A stretch of DNA of 64,000 nt from Anaerosacchariphilus hominis (lineage in GTDB: Bacteria > Bacillota > Clostridia > Lachnospirales > Lachnospiraceae). Where the stretch lies: assembly GCF_014290175.1 (NCBI RefSeq), contig NZ_JACOOR010000008.1:123466-187465 (forward strand), read 5' to 3'. Below the pieces are notes generated by a model. The model did not search any database. It saw only the letters and a program-made list of their open reading frames with translations, and was not told the origin of the DNA. Below, piece by piece: positions 1 to 7,895 of this stretch (position 1 is its first letter; every line of letters begins with the position of its first letter). The position numbers and the translations under genes were made by a program.

Positions 1-262
1 AGACCCTCGGAGGGGAACAATCCCATGACAGCCTTAAGCCATGGCTGGTCAGTGTTGCCGCCCAAAGATATCGGTTGTAACAGGAATATCAGTATTTCCG
101 ATATCTGGTTCCGGGAAGTTGTGTCGAATAGGAACTTTTGAAAATGAAGAACAAGTGATTTTTAACAGAAACTATGGCGGCAGCTTTATATTTATCCAGC
201 GGAAAAGGAAAGATAGATCAACTGGATAAGGCTGCCGCTATCCTTGTGTTCTAAATCACAAA
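1..262. other. Left-edge stretch without a convincing gene
   Basis: I see no protein here that I would defend. The clearest structure is a perfect 9-bp inverted repeat, AGATATCGG at 66-74 and CCGATATCT at 98-106, with no T-run after it, so it is not an obvious terminator. A 26-codon reading frame at 174-254 has no good ribosome-binding site. The stretch belongs to the A+T-rich mobile element that continues left of the window. Confidence 0.4.
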
Positions 263-283
263 ATGATAAGGAGGAAGATGTAT

Positions 284-538
284 ATGCGTGTCAAAGAATT
301 TATGGAATTATATCCTGACAGCAATTTTCATTTTATGACATCGAAAGGATATTTATTTCTGAATTCTGACCAGGTAAAATCCATACTTTTGCAAGGGCAG
401 AAAGAAGCAGCCAAGAAGGAGCTGGGAAAGGGAATCCGAGCGGATGAACTTTTGGCAGGCGAGGTCATCAGCGTAAGATGGAAAAAAGGCATTTGCCATA
501 TGATGGCAGAATTACATAGAGATAGAGACTTTTCATAA
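284..538 (+). CDS. Small hypothetical protein of the mobile element (84 aa)
   Basis: I do not recognise this protein. It starts MRVKEFMELYPDS and ends in a basic/aromatic region with RWKKG. I chose the ATG at 284 because a strong AAGGAGG (268-274) sits nine bases upstream; earlier in-frame ATGs at 263 and 278 lie upstream of, or too near, that site. It lies directly upstream of a MazF-like toxin, so an antitoxin or accessory role is possible, but it has no recognisable DNA-binding motif. A+T-rich codon use matches the rest of the element. Confidence 0.5.
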   Translation: MRVKEFMELYPDSNFHFMTSKGYLFLNSDQVKSILLQGQKEAAKKELGKGIRADELLAGEVISVRWKKGICHMMAELHRDRDFS

Positions 539-590
539 AGAGTAGGAACATTCGTAGTCCAGAGTAGATGGAAGGAGGGGAAGTGTTACG

Positions 591-944
591 ATAAAAAAAG
601 GAGATATATATTATGCAGACCTGATGCCGGTAATAGGCTCTGAACAGGGGGGAATCCGGCCGGTTTTGATTATTCAGAATGATGTTGGTAATTGTTACAG
701 TCCAACCGTCATTGTGGCAGCAATTACAAGTCGGCCTAATAAGCACTGGATACCTACACATATCGAATTGGGAAATCATGTAAGAGGACTCCATAATGAT
801 TCTGTTATTTTATTGGAGCAGGTAAGGACGATTGACCGGATAAGATTAAGAGGGTATGTAGGAAGTCTGAGTGGAGCCATGATGCGTAAAGTAGATGAGG
901 CAATTCTCGTGAGTTTTGGTGTAACAGTACAGAGAAGAACATAA
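591..944 (+). CDS. MazF/PemK-family endoribonuclease toxin, start codon uncertain
   Basis: Recognised as a MazF/PemK toxin, a family of sequence-specific mRNA interferases, from the order KKGDIYYADL, GSEQGGIRPVLIIQND, SPTVIVAAITS, LPTHIEL-like segment, DSVILLEQVRTIDR. About 118 residues is the usual length. The conserved N-terminus runs back to about 594, but the frame has no ATG, GTG or TTG between the last stop (555) and ATG 624; a strong AAGGAGGGG sits at 572-580. ATA 591 would keep the conserved GDIYYADL, whereas ATG 624 would remove it. Either a rare start codon is used or a start mutation has silenced the toxin. No MazE-like antitoxin is visible beside it. Confidence 0.7.
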   Translation: MKKGDIYYADLMPVIGSEQGGIRPVLIIQNDVGNCYSPTVIVAAITSRPNKHWIPTHIELGNHVRGLHNDSVILLEQVRTIDRIRLRGYVGSLSGAMMRKVDEAILVSFGVTVQRRT

Positions 945-975
945 AGGGTGTTTGGAAAAGGAGCAGGAGGCAGGA

Positions 976-1323
976 ATGGGTCAGGGAAAACGTGCGTGGA
1001 TCTATTGTGCGATTGATGCACCGGAAGATAGAAATGGTGCATTAAAAAGTCAGTTTAAACAGCTGATTGATTATGGAGAGCAGATGGGATTTGAACTGGT
1101 TGGAAGTTCCAGTGATGTGGGGACAACTCCGCTTTGGAATCGAAATGGATTTCGTCATTTTATAGAAGCGGTCCAGAAAGAACAGGTAGATGTTCTTTTG
1201 ATTGTAAACCGGGGCAGGCTGTCCAGATCATCCATGCAGCTCGCAAGATTTCAGATCCTTCAGGAAAGCTATGGTGTCGATGCATATTCGCCATTGGAAG
1301 GGAAAATTGAGTTTGGCAGTTAA
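976..1323 (+). CDS. Serine-recombinase (resolvase) N-terminal domain protein, catalytically degenerate
   Basis: About 115 residues matching only the N-terminal catalytic fold of resolvase/invertase proteins: WIYCAID near the start, a helix with SQFKQLIDYGEQMGF, DVLLIVNRGRLSRS and a following helix. In active members the first motif reads YxRVS, with the Ser as nucleophile; here it reads YCAID, so both Arg and Ser are replaced. No DNA-binding C-terminal domain follows. I chose ATG 976 because AGGAGG (965-970) is five bases upstream; an upstream TTG at 952 is possible. It is probably a non-catalytic regulator or remnant within the element. Confidence 0.65.
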   Translation: MGQGKRAWIYCAIDAPEDRNGALKSQFKQLIDYGEQMGFELVGSSSDVGTTPLWNRNGFRHFIEAVQKEQVDVLLIVNRGRLSRSSMQLARFQILQESYGVDAYSPLEGKIEFGS

Positions 1324-1343
1324 AAAATAGGAGAGAAGATTTT

Positions 1344-1739
1344 ATGAGAGCAGAAGAAAAGAATATGGTAGAACGGATCATGAACACAGAAACGATGGGA
1401 TATGCCTATGAGTATCCATATGGTGGGGGAGCCAGAAAAGAATATATGTTGGCACTGACCCCGGAGAACTTGGCAAATTTTATCGGTGCGAGAGGATATG
1501 ATGCTAAAAAAATAGTGATTACCGATGTGTTGGATCGCCTTATTGTGAATACCTGTATGGGGATGCTGGATATTTGTCCGGACCAGAAATTATGTGGGAG
1601 AATTATTAAGTATTTGGCGCCGATCCAGCTGGGAGAGAAGGAGGCTGGAGAGATTTTGGCGGTGGAACGCAATGTGGCAGATGAATATTTTGCTATGGAA
1701 GATGAAGCGGTTACGATGGCAGAATGCCAGATGTTATAG
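1344..1739 (+). CDS. Hypothetical protein of the mobile element (131 aa)
   Basis: I do not recognise a family. The protein is acidic and mixed alpha/beta in appearance, with a PYGGGARKEYMLALTPENLANF segment split by glycine and a C-terminal run of acidic residues. It begins 20 bases after the resolvase-like gene, behind an AGGAGA site, so the two are probably co-transcribed. No signal peptide or membrane segment is visible. It is likely cargo or regulation of the element; the function is unknown. Confidence 0.5.
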   Translation: MRAEEKNMVERIMNTETMGYAYEYPYGGGARKEYMLALTPENLANFIGARGYDAKKIVITDVLDRLIVNTCMGMLDICPDQKLCGRIIKYLAPIQLGEKEAGEILAVERNVADEYFAMEDEAVTMAECQML

Positions 1740-1764
1740 AGATTGTTGAGGAGGTAGAACGATC

Positions 1765-1863
1765 ATGATTGGGATATTGATTGTTGCGGCAGTTGGAATT
1801 ATTGGATTTTTGTTAACTGCAGGTATTGCATTTGGAATAGCAGGGAGTTATCAAATCGATTGA
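1765..1863 (+). CDS. Tiny single-span membrane protein (32 aa)
   Basis: A 32-codon frame preceded by GAGGAGG about ten bases before the ATG. The product is almost entirely one hydrophobic helix rich in Ile, Leu, Gly and Ala, ending SYQID. It looks like a membrane-inserting micropeptide, which could be a type I toxin-like peptide or an accessory of the element. There is no homology I can name. The good ribosome-binding site and a gene-like position between two real genes are the only support. Confidence 0.4.
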   Translation: MIGILIVAAVGIIGFLLTAGIAFGIAGSYQID

Positions 1864-1934
1864 CGTTGTTTATTGATAATGCTTCGTTTGAAAAGGAAAG
1901 ATTGTTACATTGTGTGATAGCTATGAGAAGAGTA

Positions 1935-1950
1935 ACACGGTATACTGTGT
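1935..1950. promoter_or_regulatory. Palindromic operator-like site upstream of the recombinase genes
   Basis: ACACGGTATACTGTGT is a near-perfect palindrome that contains a TATACT -10-like hexamer (1941-1946), 34 bases before the first recombinase start. No good -35 hexamer is visible at the right distance. A site like this could let an element-encoded protein repress the recombinase operon; this is inference. Confidence 0.35.
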
Positions 1951-1979
1951 ATAGCGTTAGAGGAAAGGAGTAAAGTAAT

Positions 1980-3098
1980 ATGGCAAGGTATATTGTGGAT
2001 TCCCAGATAGATAATCACGAAAAATATTATTTCATTCGTGAGCAGGAGAGCCAGGATATAGTGTTACTGCCCTCCAAGTATCTAATGCATAAAAAAAGAT
2101 CAAAATTGTCACCTAATACTATCAGAAGAAGTGCAGGAGCCATTTCATACTATCTGAATTATATAGATGAGACTGGCATCCAGTTAGATGATGTATGGGA
2201 GATGCCATATGATAAGCAGCAGGAACACTTTACAGACTATTTGATATGGTTACAGGCAGGATTGCATAGTGGAGATAGTTACAAAAAGAAACCATATAAT
2301 GAGACCTGTAATGCGTATTTAAAAGAGGTGTTCCGATTTTATAGATTTTCTGGACAGCAGGATGAATCTATAAAGCAATTAAAAGTCCTCTCTGATATGA
2401 GAATTATTGTACATAATTCAGTGGGAGTAAAAAGGACATTATACCGGAATACATTTCATGGATATCTACAGGAAAAAGGACATATAGGGAAGACCATAGA
2501 GCAGGATAAGATCGTGATTTTATTAAAGGCATGTGCCAATTGTCGCGATCAAATCCTGCTTTTATTATTAGCAGAAACGGGATTTCGCATCGGGGAGCTT
2601 TTGGGAGTCCGGTATGCGACAGATATTGATTATGAGAGACACTTACTGTATGTCAATTTTAGAGAAGATAATGAAAATGGAGCCAGGGCTAAGAATGCAG
2701 AATACCGGAAGGCAAAAATCAGCGATGCCACCTTTGAAATTCTGCAGTTTTATATAGAGGAATATAAAGACCTTATTTTCCAGCAGGAGTACTTGATTAT
2801 TAACATTTCGGGAGATTATGCTGGAAAACCGATGCAGGACTCAGGCGTCTATGCATTGATGGAACGGCTGCAGAAGAAGACTGGGATTAAAGTAACACCA
2901 CATATGCTGCGGCATTATTTTGCAAATGCTCGCCGGAAGGCTGGATGGAAGTTGGAACTTATTAGTCAGGCACTTGGGCATCGAAATATAGAAACAACGA
3001 TGAGATATTTAAATATATCGGATCAGGAGTTGATTGATGTCAGCGATGAATTTTATAGAAAACATCAGTCCATTTATGAAATCGACAAATTACTTTAG
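1980..3098 (+). CDS. Tyrosine recombinase 1 (TnpA-like)
   Basis: A complete tyrosine recombinase of 372 residues, the size of Tn554 TnpA. The N-terminal half is a SAM-like core-binding domain (SPNTIRRSAGAISYYLNYI). The catalytic half shows all expected residues: Arg in AETGFRIGELLGV, a Lys in the beta-hairpin region, HMLRH (HxxR), GHRN and the nucleophilic Tyr in TTMRYLNI. An AGGAAAGGAG site precedes ATG 1980. It is the first of three consecutive recombinase genes followed by three small genes, the arrangement of Tn554-type elements and of recombinase-in-trio elements. It should cut and join element ends at a specific site. Confidence 0.88.
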   Translation: MARYIVDSQIDNHEKYYFIREQESQDIVLLPSKYLMHKKRSKLSPNTIRRSAGAISYYLNYIDETGIQLDDVWEMPYDKQQEHFTDYLIWLQAGLHSGDSYKKKPYNETCNAYLKEVFRFYRFSGQQDESIKQLKVLSDMRIIVHNSVGVKRTLYRNTFHGYLQEKGHIGKTIEQDKIVILLKACANCRDQILLLLLAETGFRIGELLGVRYATDIDYERHLLYVNFREDNENGARAKNAEYRKAKISDATFEILQFYIEEYKDLIFQQEYLIINISGDYAGKPMQDSGVYALMERLQKKTGIKVTPHMLRHYFANARRKAGWKLELISQALGHRNIETTMRYLNISDQELIDVSDEFYRKHQSIYEIDKLL

Positions 3099-3115
3099 GG
3101 AAGGAGGAGAAGCAT

Positions 3116-5092
3116 GTGCCTGCATTAAGATTATTGAATACGGAATCACAGGATAAAGCGGATTATCTTCATAACCAGTTGACAACGGATATAAATGTAC
3201 CGAGTACATACTGGGAGTGTGCAGAGTCTTATCTAAAAGGTGTAGGAATATATGATGTTTTTCTTATAGAAGAACAGGATTTCCGTAATTATAAAATCTT
3301 TTTGCATGAAACGGGGAGCTTTACAAAGAAACAGGTGTTTGAGCGAACTGGATTCTTGAGAAATTTGCAGAAGGCACTTATCCGGAATGAGTATAAAGAA
3401 TTGCTGGATGAAATTGAGCGGTGCAATACAGTGCAAGAACGCTTGAAAGGAAATGTTAGGAATTTTTTGATACGGCAGGGAATTCATCATGTAAGGGAAA
3501 TTGATTATAGAACCAGAGAACTGTATGAAAGTGAGTTACGTAGGACAAAAACTTTCTCTAAAAGCCTTGAATATTTGAAGACATTGGATCGGATCAAACA
3601 GTTTGACATCCGAAAAGAAATGGAAACACTTTCTGGAAGAAACAAAGAACAGCTCAAGTATGAAGGGCAAGTGATTTTTCTTCCCTACATACCAGATCAG
3701 GACATAGGGTCAGATTTTGATTATATCCAGGATAAAAGCGAACTGGTATGGGATTTTAGCCAAAAGGCGTCAGAAAATTTAAAAAGGCAAATTTTTCAGA
3801 TTTTATGCTATGCCTTGAGGAATATAAAAGACAGCAAGGATCGCAGAGTGCGTTATCTACTTCCTTTAAGGTGGATGTATGAGTTTTGCATAGAGGAAGG
3901 AATTGATGATATCGAGCGTCTTGAACTGGAGCAAATAAAGAAATTGGAAACAATTGTAGCCAGGAAAGTTGTAAATGTGAAGAACAGTATGCAGATTGTG
4001 GATAACAGTCGCAAAATACTATTTATGAGTGGAAAAGAAATTCACTGGTATGCAAATGTCTGGTATATGGAAAGGTTCAATTTTGCACCAGAGCGTGTAA
4101 ACCCAAGTAATCCTGTTCAGCGACTCAGTTTTTACGAAGTGACGAATGAGAGAAACAGGGAATTGCTACAAGAGTATATGAAATATCAAGTAGGTATCAG
4201 TGATTTGGCACTAGGAAATATACGAAGTCAATTGTGTTACATTAAAAAATTTCTAGTTTACTTTAATACAATAGAATCCATATGTGAAATTACGGAAGAA
4301 CAGATAGCAGAGTACTTCAAGCTCCTGCAGGAACAGGAAATTAAGGCAGAAACAGTAAACAGGCAGATATTTGATATTCACCGATTTTTTGCATACTTAA
4401 ATGTTAAAGGACATATCAAGGGGCAAATTTTTGATCAAAACTATTACAGCCAGAAAGTCTACCCATATCACCATGATCGAAGTGTTCAAGAAGATGAGTA
4501 TATGGAAATATTAAAAAAGCTAAAGTTTTTCCCAGAAGTACAAAGGCTTATTTTCCTAAATTTATGGGCAACAGGATTACGGATCAGTGAGGTATGTACA
4601 TTAAAAGGAGACGCATATTATTGGGATGGAGAAGATGCATGGATTAAGGTTTATCAAATTAAAATGAAAGCGGAAAAAATGATACCAATTTCATTGGTGC
4701 TTTATCGAATTATGAAAATTTATATAAAAAAGCATCATATCAAATCCACTGATTTCCTTTTCAACTCAAAGGATGGTGGGGCATATAGGATTGGCACATT
4801 TGTTAAGGGATTCAAAGCAAGTTGTAAGAAGTATGGAATATATATTTCGGGCGAAACATTCAAAACGCATGATTACAGGCATACATTGGCAAGTAGTTTC
4901 TATGATGATGGAGTGTCCATTCAGACGATTCGGGATTACTTAGGGCATAACAATGAAAATATGACAAAGCAGTATATAGACTATATGCCTAAACGGATCG
5001 AACAGGCGAATATGGAATATTTCAATCAGACAGAAAATCTTCTTGCAACTGGGATTATTCCAAAGAAGCGGGGTGAAAAAACTGGAAAATAA
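3116..5092 (+). CDS. Tyrosine recombinase 2 (TnpB-like)
   Basis: A long tyrosine recombinase of 658 residues, the size of Tn554 TnpB. The first 330 residues are poorly conserved; then come a core-binding domain (about 345-440) and a catalytic domain with Arg in WATGLRISEVC, Lys in KMKAEKM, HDYRH, GHNN and Tyr in TKQYIDYM. GTG 3116 is used, behind GGAAGGAGGAGA; an overlapping ATG at 3114 is out of frame and closes after four codons. It lies 17 bases after recombinase 1 and overlaps recombinase 3, so translation is probably coupled. Confidence 0.88.
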   Translation: MPALRLLNTESQDKADYLHNQLTTDINVPSTYWECAESYLKGVGIYDVFLIEEQDFRNYKIFLHETGSFTKKQVFERTGFLRNLQKALIRNEYKELLDEIERCNTVQERLKGNVRNFLIRQGIHHVREIDYRTRELYESELRRTKTFSKSLEYLKTLDRIKQFDIRKEMETLSGRNKEQLKYEGQVIFLPYIPDQDIGSDFDYIQDKSELVWDFSQKASENLKRQIFQILCYALRNIKDSKDRRVRYLLPLRWMYEFCIEEGIDDIERLELEQIKKLETIVARKVVNVKNSMQIVDNSRKILFMSGKEIHWYANVWYMERFNFAPERVNPSNPVQRLSFYEVTNERNRELLQEYMKYQVGISDLALGNIRSQLCYIKKFLVYFNTIESICEITEEQIAEYFKLLQEQEIKAETVNRQIFDIHRFFAYLNVKGHIKGQIFDQNYYSQKVYPYHHDRSVQEDEYMEILKKLKFFPEVQRLIFLNLWATGLRISEVCTLKGDAYYWDGEDAWIKVYQIKMKAEKMIPISLVLYRIMKIYIKKHHIKSTDFLFNSKDGGAYRIGTFVKGFKASCKKYGIYISGETFKTHDYRHTLASSFYDDGVSIQTIRDYLGHNNENMTKQYIDYMPKRIEQANMEYFNQTENLLATGIIPKKRGEKTGK

Positions 5093-6574
5093 GATACATA
5101 TCTATGAATTAGACTGCTATAAGAATGCGACAGAAGAACAGAAAAAGAAAATGAGGGTCCGGAAAGAACGTTACTTCGACCTGGAAGGACTTCCATCAGA
5201 AGCAGTAAGAAAGCTCCTGGAAGATTTTGTATGGGAAAGGGGAAAGGAACTTGCTCCAAGTAGTTTGGCGTCCGAAATATTATATTTTAATAATATCCGG
5301 CATTTTCTTATAAAAAAGAATATTAAAACATTAAGATATGAGGATGAGAATAAGATTATTTTGCAGCTAAAGAGCTGGATGATGGAGCAGGGATATGCCC
5401 TTACAAGTAAGAAGTATCGAAGCGTTTATGAAATTGTAGCAACAGAAACACCTGGCATAGTAAAGCATATGAAGAAGATTCTGAGGTATTCTCAGAAGGA
5501 TGAGGAGTACTTAGAACAGGATAGAGATGTGTGGGAATTGGATAAGTTTGAATTTCCTCTTCGCAGCAATCCGATAAAGAATGTAAAGACTATAAATTTT
5601 AAAGGAATCAGTCAAATAACAATCCGAAAAGAAGTTAAAACAGTAGTTTTTATGCATTTGAAATATATGGCAATAGGAAGTATTACGGCTGAAATGGTAG
5701 CGACTAAAAGGTTTTGCAGATATCTGGCATTAAGGTATCCCAAGATTAAATCATTACTAGATTTGACACGGGATATTATGGAAAACTATTTGACCTATCT
5801 TCAGACAGAGGCAAAAGAGAGGAAAAATTATCGCTCTGATTTATATGGCTTACGAAGAGTGATTGAAGATGTGGGAAATCATTATGATAGGCAAGATATC
5901 AAAAACCTATTTATAAGTACTGATTTTCCTAGCACACCAAGATATCTATTTAAGTTTTATTCGGATGAAACCGTAAAGAAGCTGAATGAAAACATTTTTC
6001 AGATGGATGAACAAATAGCGAGGGCATTAATCCTTCATCAGCTGCTGGGAACACGAATTTCGGATACGCTTACACTAAAAACGGACTGTTTGAGCATAAG
6101 AGAAAATCGATATTTTATACGAATCGAGCAGGTAAAATCAATCACATTTGAAAAAGCAATTAGTGATGAAATAGCACAGCTTATTATAAAGTCAATTGAT
6201 TATACCGAGGAACATTATGGAAAGACAAAATATATTTTTGTAAAAAAAGAGGATCTATCGAGACCATTTCAGTATAGCATGCTTCAACATCGAGTCATGC
6301 AGATGATTAGGAAAAATGATATTCGGGATGAGAATGGAGAGCTGCTGAATTTTGGAACACATACATTCCGACATTGTTATGGGAAAAAGCTGACAGAGAT
6401 GCATATCGACGACTGGATGATCGCAAGGCTTTTGGGCATAAAACATTACAAAGTGTACATCATTACCGAAAGATTGGGAACAAGATAATGGCGGATGAAA
6501 CGAGGGCAGTCAGAGAGAAAATCGATATGATTTTAATGGATGTGGTAAAGGAGTGGGATGGATATGAAATATGA
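5073..6574 (+). CDS. Tyrosine recombinase 3, in two frames joined at a -1 slippery site
   Basis: The frame starting at GTG 5073 (overlapping the end of recombinase 2 by 20 bases) encodes a core-binding domain and a catalytic domain with Arg in LLGTRISDTLTL and HTFRH. It runs on to a stop at 6488 with a nonsense tail. The missing C-terminus, GHKTLQSVHHYRK with the catalytic Tyr, lies in the -1 frame and ends at 6574. The shift falls exactly on T_TTG_GGC (6431-6437), which fits the X_XXY_YYZ rule and would give LLGHK without a gap. Programmed -1 frameshifting, or loss of one G from a GGGG run in a now inactive gene, both explain it. Coordinates here span the joined product, about 500 residues. 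Confidence 0.8.
6431..6437 (+). promoter_or_regulatory. Candidate -1 ribosomal frameshift heptamer
   Basis: TTTGGGC read as T_TTG_GGC in the zero frame of recombinase 3. Slipping back one base leads directly into CAT AAA ACA, restoring the conserved GHK box and catalytic Tyr. I see no strong downstream stem-loop or well placed internal Shine-Dalgarno sequence, so the stimulating elements are not proven. Confidence 0.5.
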
Positions 6575-6986
6575 TAAGATGATAGCCGTTAATAAAGCTG
6601 AGAGTGAACAGAAAATAAAAAAGGCGATTCGGGCAATAGATGATATGGGTGCCAGAGGACTGCCGATTTCTGTAACAGAATTGGTTCGTTGGACAGGTTT
6701 ATCAAGAGGATTTTTTTATAAGAATGAGCAAGTCCGTCAGAAACTGGAGGAAGCTATTAAACAGCCACGGCGGATAGATGTACAGCAGTCATCTGAAGAA
6801 AGAAATGTTGCAGGTCATAATTTTCAAGAATTGAAGAAAGATTTTAACAGCTGTCAGTCAGAGAATCAAAGGTTAAAGGTTGAAAATGAGCAGCTTCTTC
6901 AAAAGTGCAGTATACTTCAAAAAGAGGTGGACACGCTGAAGAAACGGTTGGATCGAAAGGAAATTGCATTGTTAAAAAAACTATAA
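6558..6986 (+). CDS. TnpC-like accessory protein, copy 1
   Basis: A 142-residue protein with an N-terminal helix-turn-helix-like region (about 10-60) containing ISVTELVRWTGLSRGFFYKN, then a coiled coil rich in Glu, Lys, Leu and Gln. This layout matches TnpC of Tn554 (DUF6262-like), which helps set transposition efficiency and orientation. It overlaps the -1-frame end of recombinase 3 by 17 bases. ATG 6558 or 6564 could be used; AAAGGAG at 6547-6553 fits the second better. It is paralogous to the two genes that follow. Confidence 0.72.
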   Translation: MDMKYDKMIAVNKAESEQKIKKAIRAIDDMGARGLPISVTELVRWTGLSRGFFYKNEQVRQKLEEAIKQPRRIDVQQSSEERNVAGHNFQELKKDFNSCQSENQRLKVENEQLLQKCSILQKEVDTLKKRLDRKEIALLKKL

Positions 6987-7001
6987 AGGTTGTGATTAAG
7001 G

Positions 7002-7376
7002 ATGAAAGCAAATAAAATCATCGAAATGAGCCAGGAAAAAAGCAGGCAAAAAGTAAAACTGGCAATGGATGAAATTCAAAGAATGCGTAATGAGGGCGAA
7101 AGGATTACAGTTTCCGGATTATGCAAAAGAACAGGCTTATCTAACTCGTTTTTTTACAGAAATCCAAAAATCAAAGAAGAAGTACATAAAGCTGTTGATA
7201 TTCAAAATCAAAGCTATAAAATGAACATAGACGAAGTGGAACTCCTTGATGAGTATAAGGAAAAATTGTTAGCTATGAGAATCGAAATTATAAAGTTGAA
7301 AGCAGAAAATCAAAAGCTAAAATCAGAGTTAGATTTTTTGCGAATACAACAGGAAGGTGTGAGTGATGTTAAATGA
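7002..7376 (+). CDS. TnpC-like accessory protein, copy 2
   Basis: A 124-residue paralogue of the preceding gene. It shares the N-terminal MKxxKI start, the HTH-like segment ITVSGLCKRTGLSNSFFYRN and a coiled-coil tail. The gene starts 15 bases after copy 1 and its end overlaps copy 3 by four bases (ATGA), so it is one translational unit. The role is inferred from position and architecture: DNA binding at the element ends together with the recombinases. Confidence 0.7.
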   Translation: MKANKIIEMSQEKSRQKVKLAMDEIQRMRNEGERITVSGLCKRTGLSNSFFYRNPKIKEEVHKAVDIQNQSYKMNIDEVELLDEYKEKLLAMRIEIIKLKAENQKLKSELDFLRIQQEGVSDVK

Positions 7377-7741
7377 AGTATGATAAAATCGTAGGGCTCA
7401 AGAAACAGCAAGAAAAAGAGAATTTAGAAATTATTCAGAGAGAGATTGATGCGATGCTTCGAAGAAAGGAGCGGATATCAATTACTGCATTGGCAAAATA
7501 TGCAGGGGTGGATAGGAGCTATTTTTATAGAAATTTGCAGGCCAAACAAATGGTAGAAGAGGCACAATTGAAGCAGGGAGAATGTTATAATCCTAAAAAG
7601 GCAATTTTTGATAGAGCAACTGAGGAAGTTAATAAACAGCTGAAAAGACAAATGATTTTATACAAGAGACGAATTAAAGAGCTAGAGCTGCAGATAGAAT
7701 TACTAGAAGAGGAAAATCAGAAGTTGAAAGAAAGCAAATAG
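7373..7741 (+). CDS. TnpC-like accessory protein, copy 3
   Basis: A 122-residue third paralogue: MKYDKI start, HTH-like ISITALAKYAGVDRSYFYRN, and a C-terminal coiled coil (ELQIELLEEENQKLKESK). It is the last gene of the element, followed by a terminator. The three copies differ too much to be a recent duplication. One copy per recombinase, each serving a partner, is an attractive but unproven reading. Confidence 0.7.
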   Translation: MKYDKIVGLKKQQEKENLEIIQREIDAMLRRKERISITALAKYAGVDRSYFYRNLQAKQMVEEAQLKQGECYNPKKAIFDRATEEVNKQLKRQMILYKRRIKELELQIELLEEENQKLKESK

Positions 7742-7762
7742 GTAATTTTACATAAAGTAAGA

Positions 7763-7810
7763 GAGCAGACTTTTGGACAAGAGGATATCCAAGAGCCTGC
7801 TTTTTTACTA
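7763..7810 (+). terminator. Rho-independent terminator at the end of the element
   Basis: AGCAGACTTTTGGA pairs with TCCAAGAGCCTGCT across a short loop, followed by a run of T. It closes the recombinase operon and isolates it from the host pilus genes. Confidence 0.75.
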
Positions 7811-7843
7811 AATTAAAAAGAAAAATAATTTACACATCGGAGT

Positions 7844-7895
7844 GATGTGAAAGATGTGAAAAGTATTTTCAAGCATTCCGGGGCAGGTACTGGAT
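7844..7895. mobile_element. Right end of the Tn554-like element (junction region)
   Basis: Element sequence gives way to host pilin coding sequence somewhere in this interval. It holds two tandem copies of GATGTGAAA (7844-7852 and 7853-7861). From memory, Tn554 uses a six-base core GATGTA at its junctions, so these repeats are good candidates for the attachment core. The left end is outside the window, so target duplication and exact boundary cannot be read. Confidence 0.5.

Noticed and set aside
174-254. 26-codon frame near the left edge
   Set aside because: No ribosome-binding site and no recognisable features.
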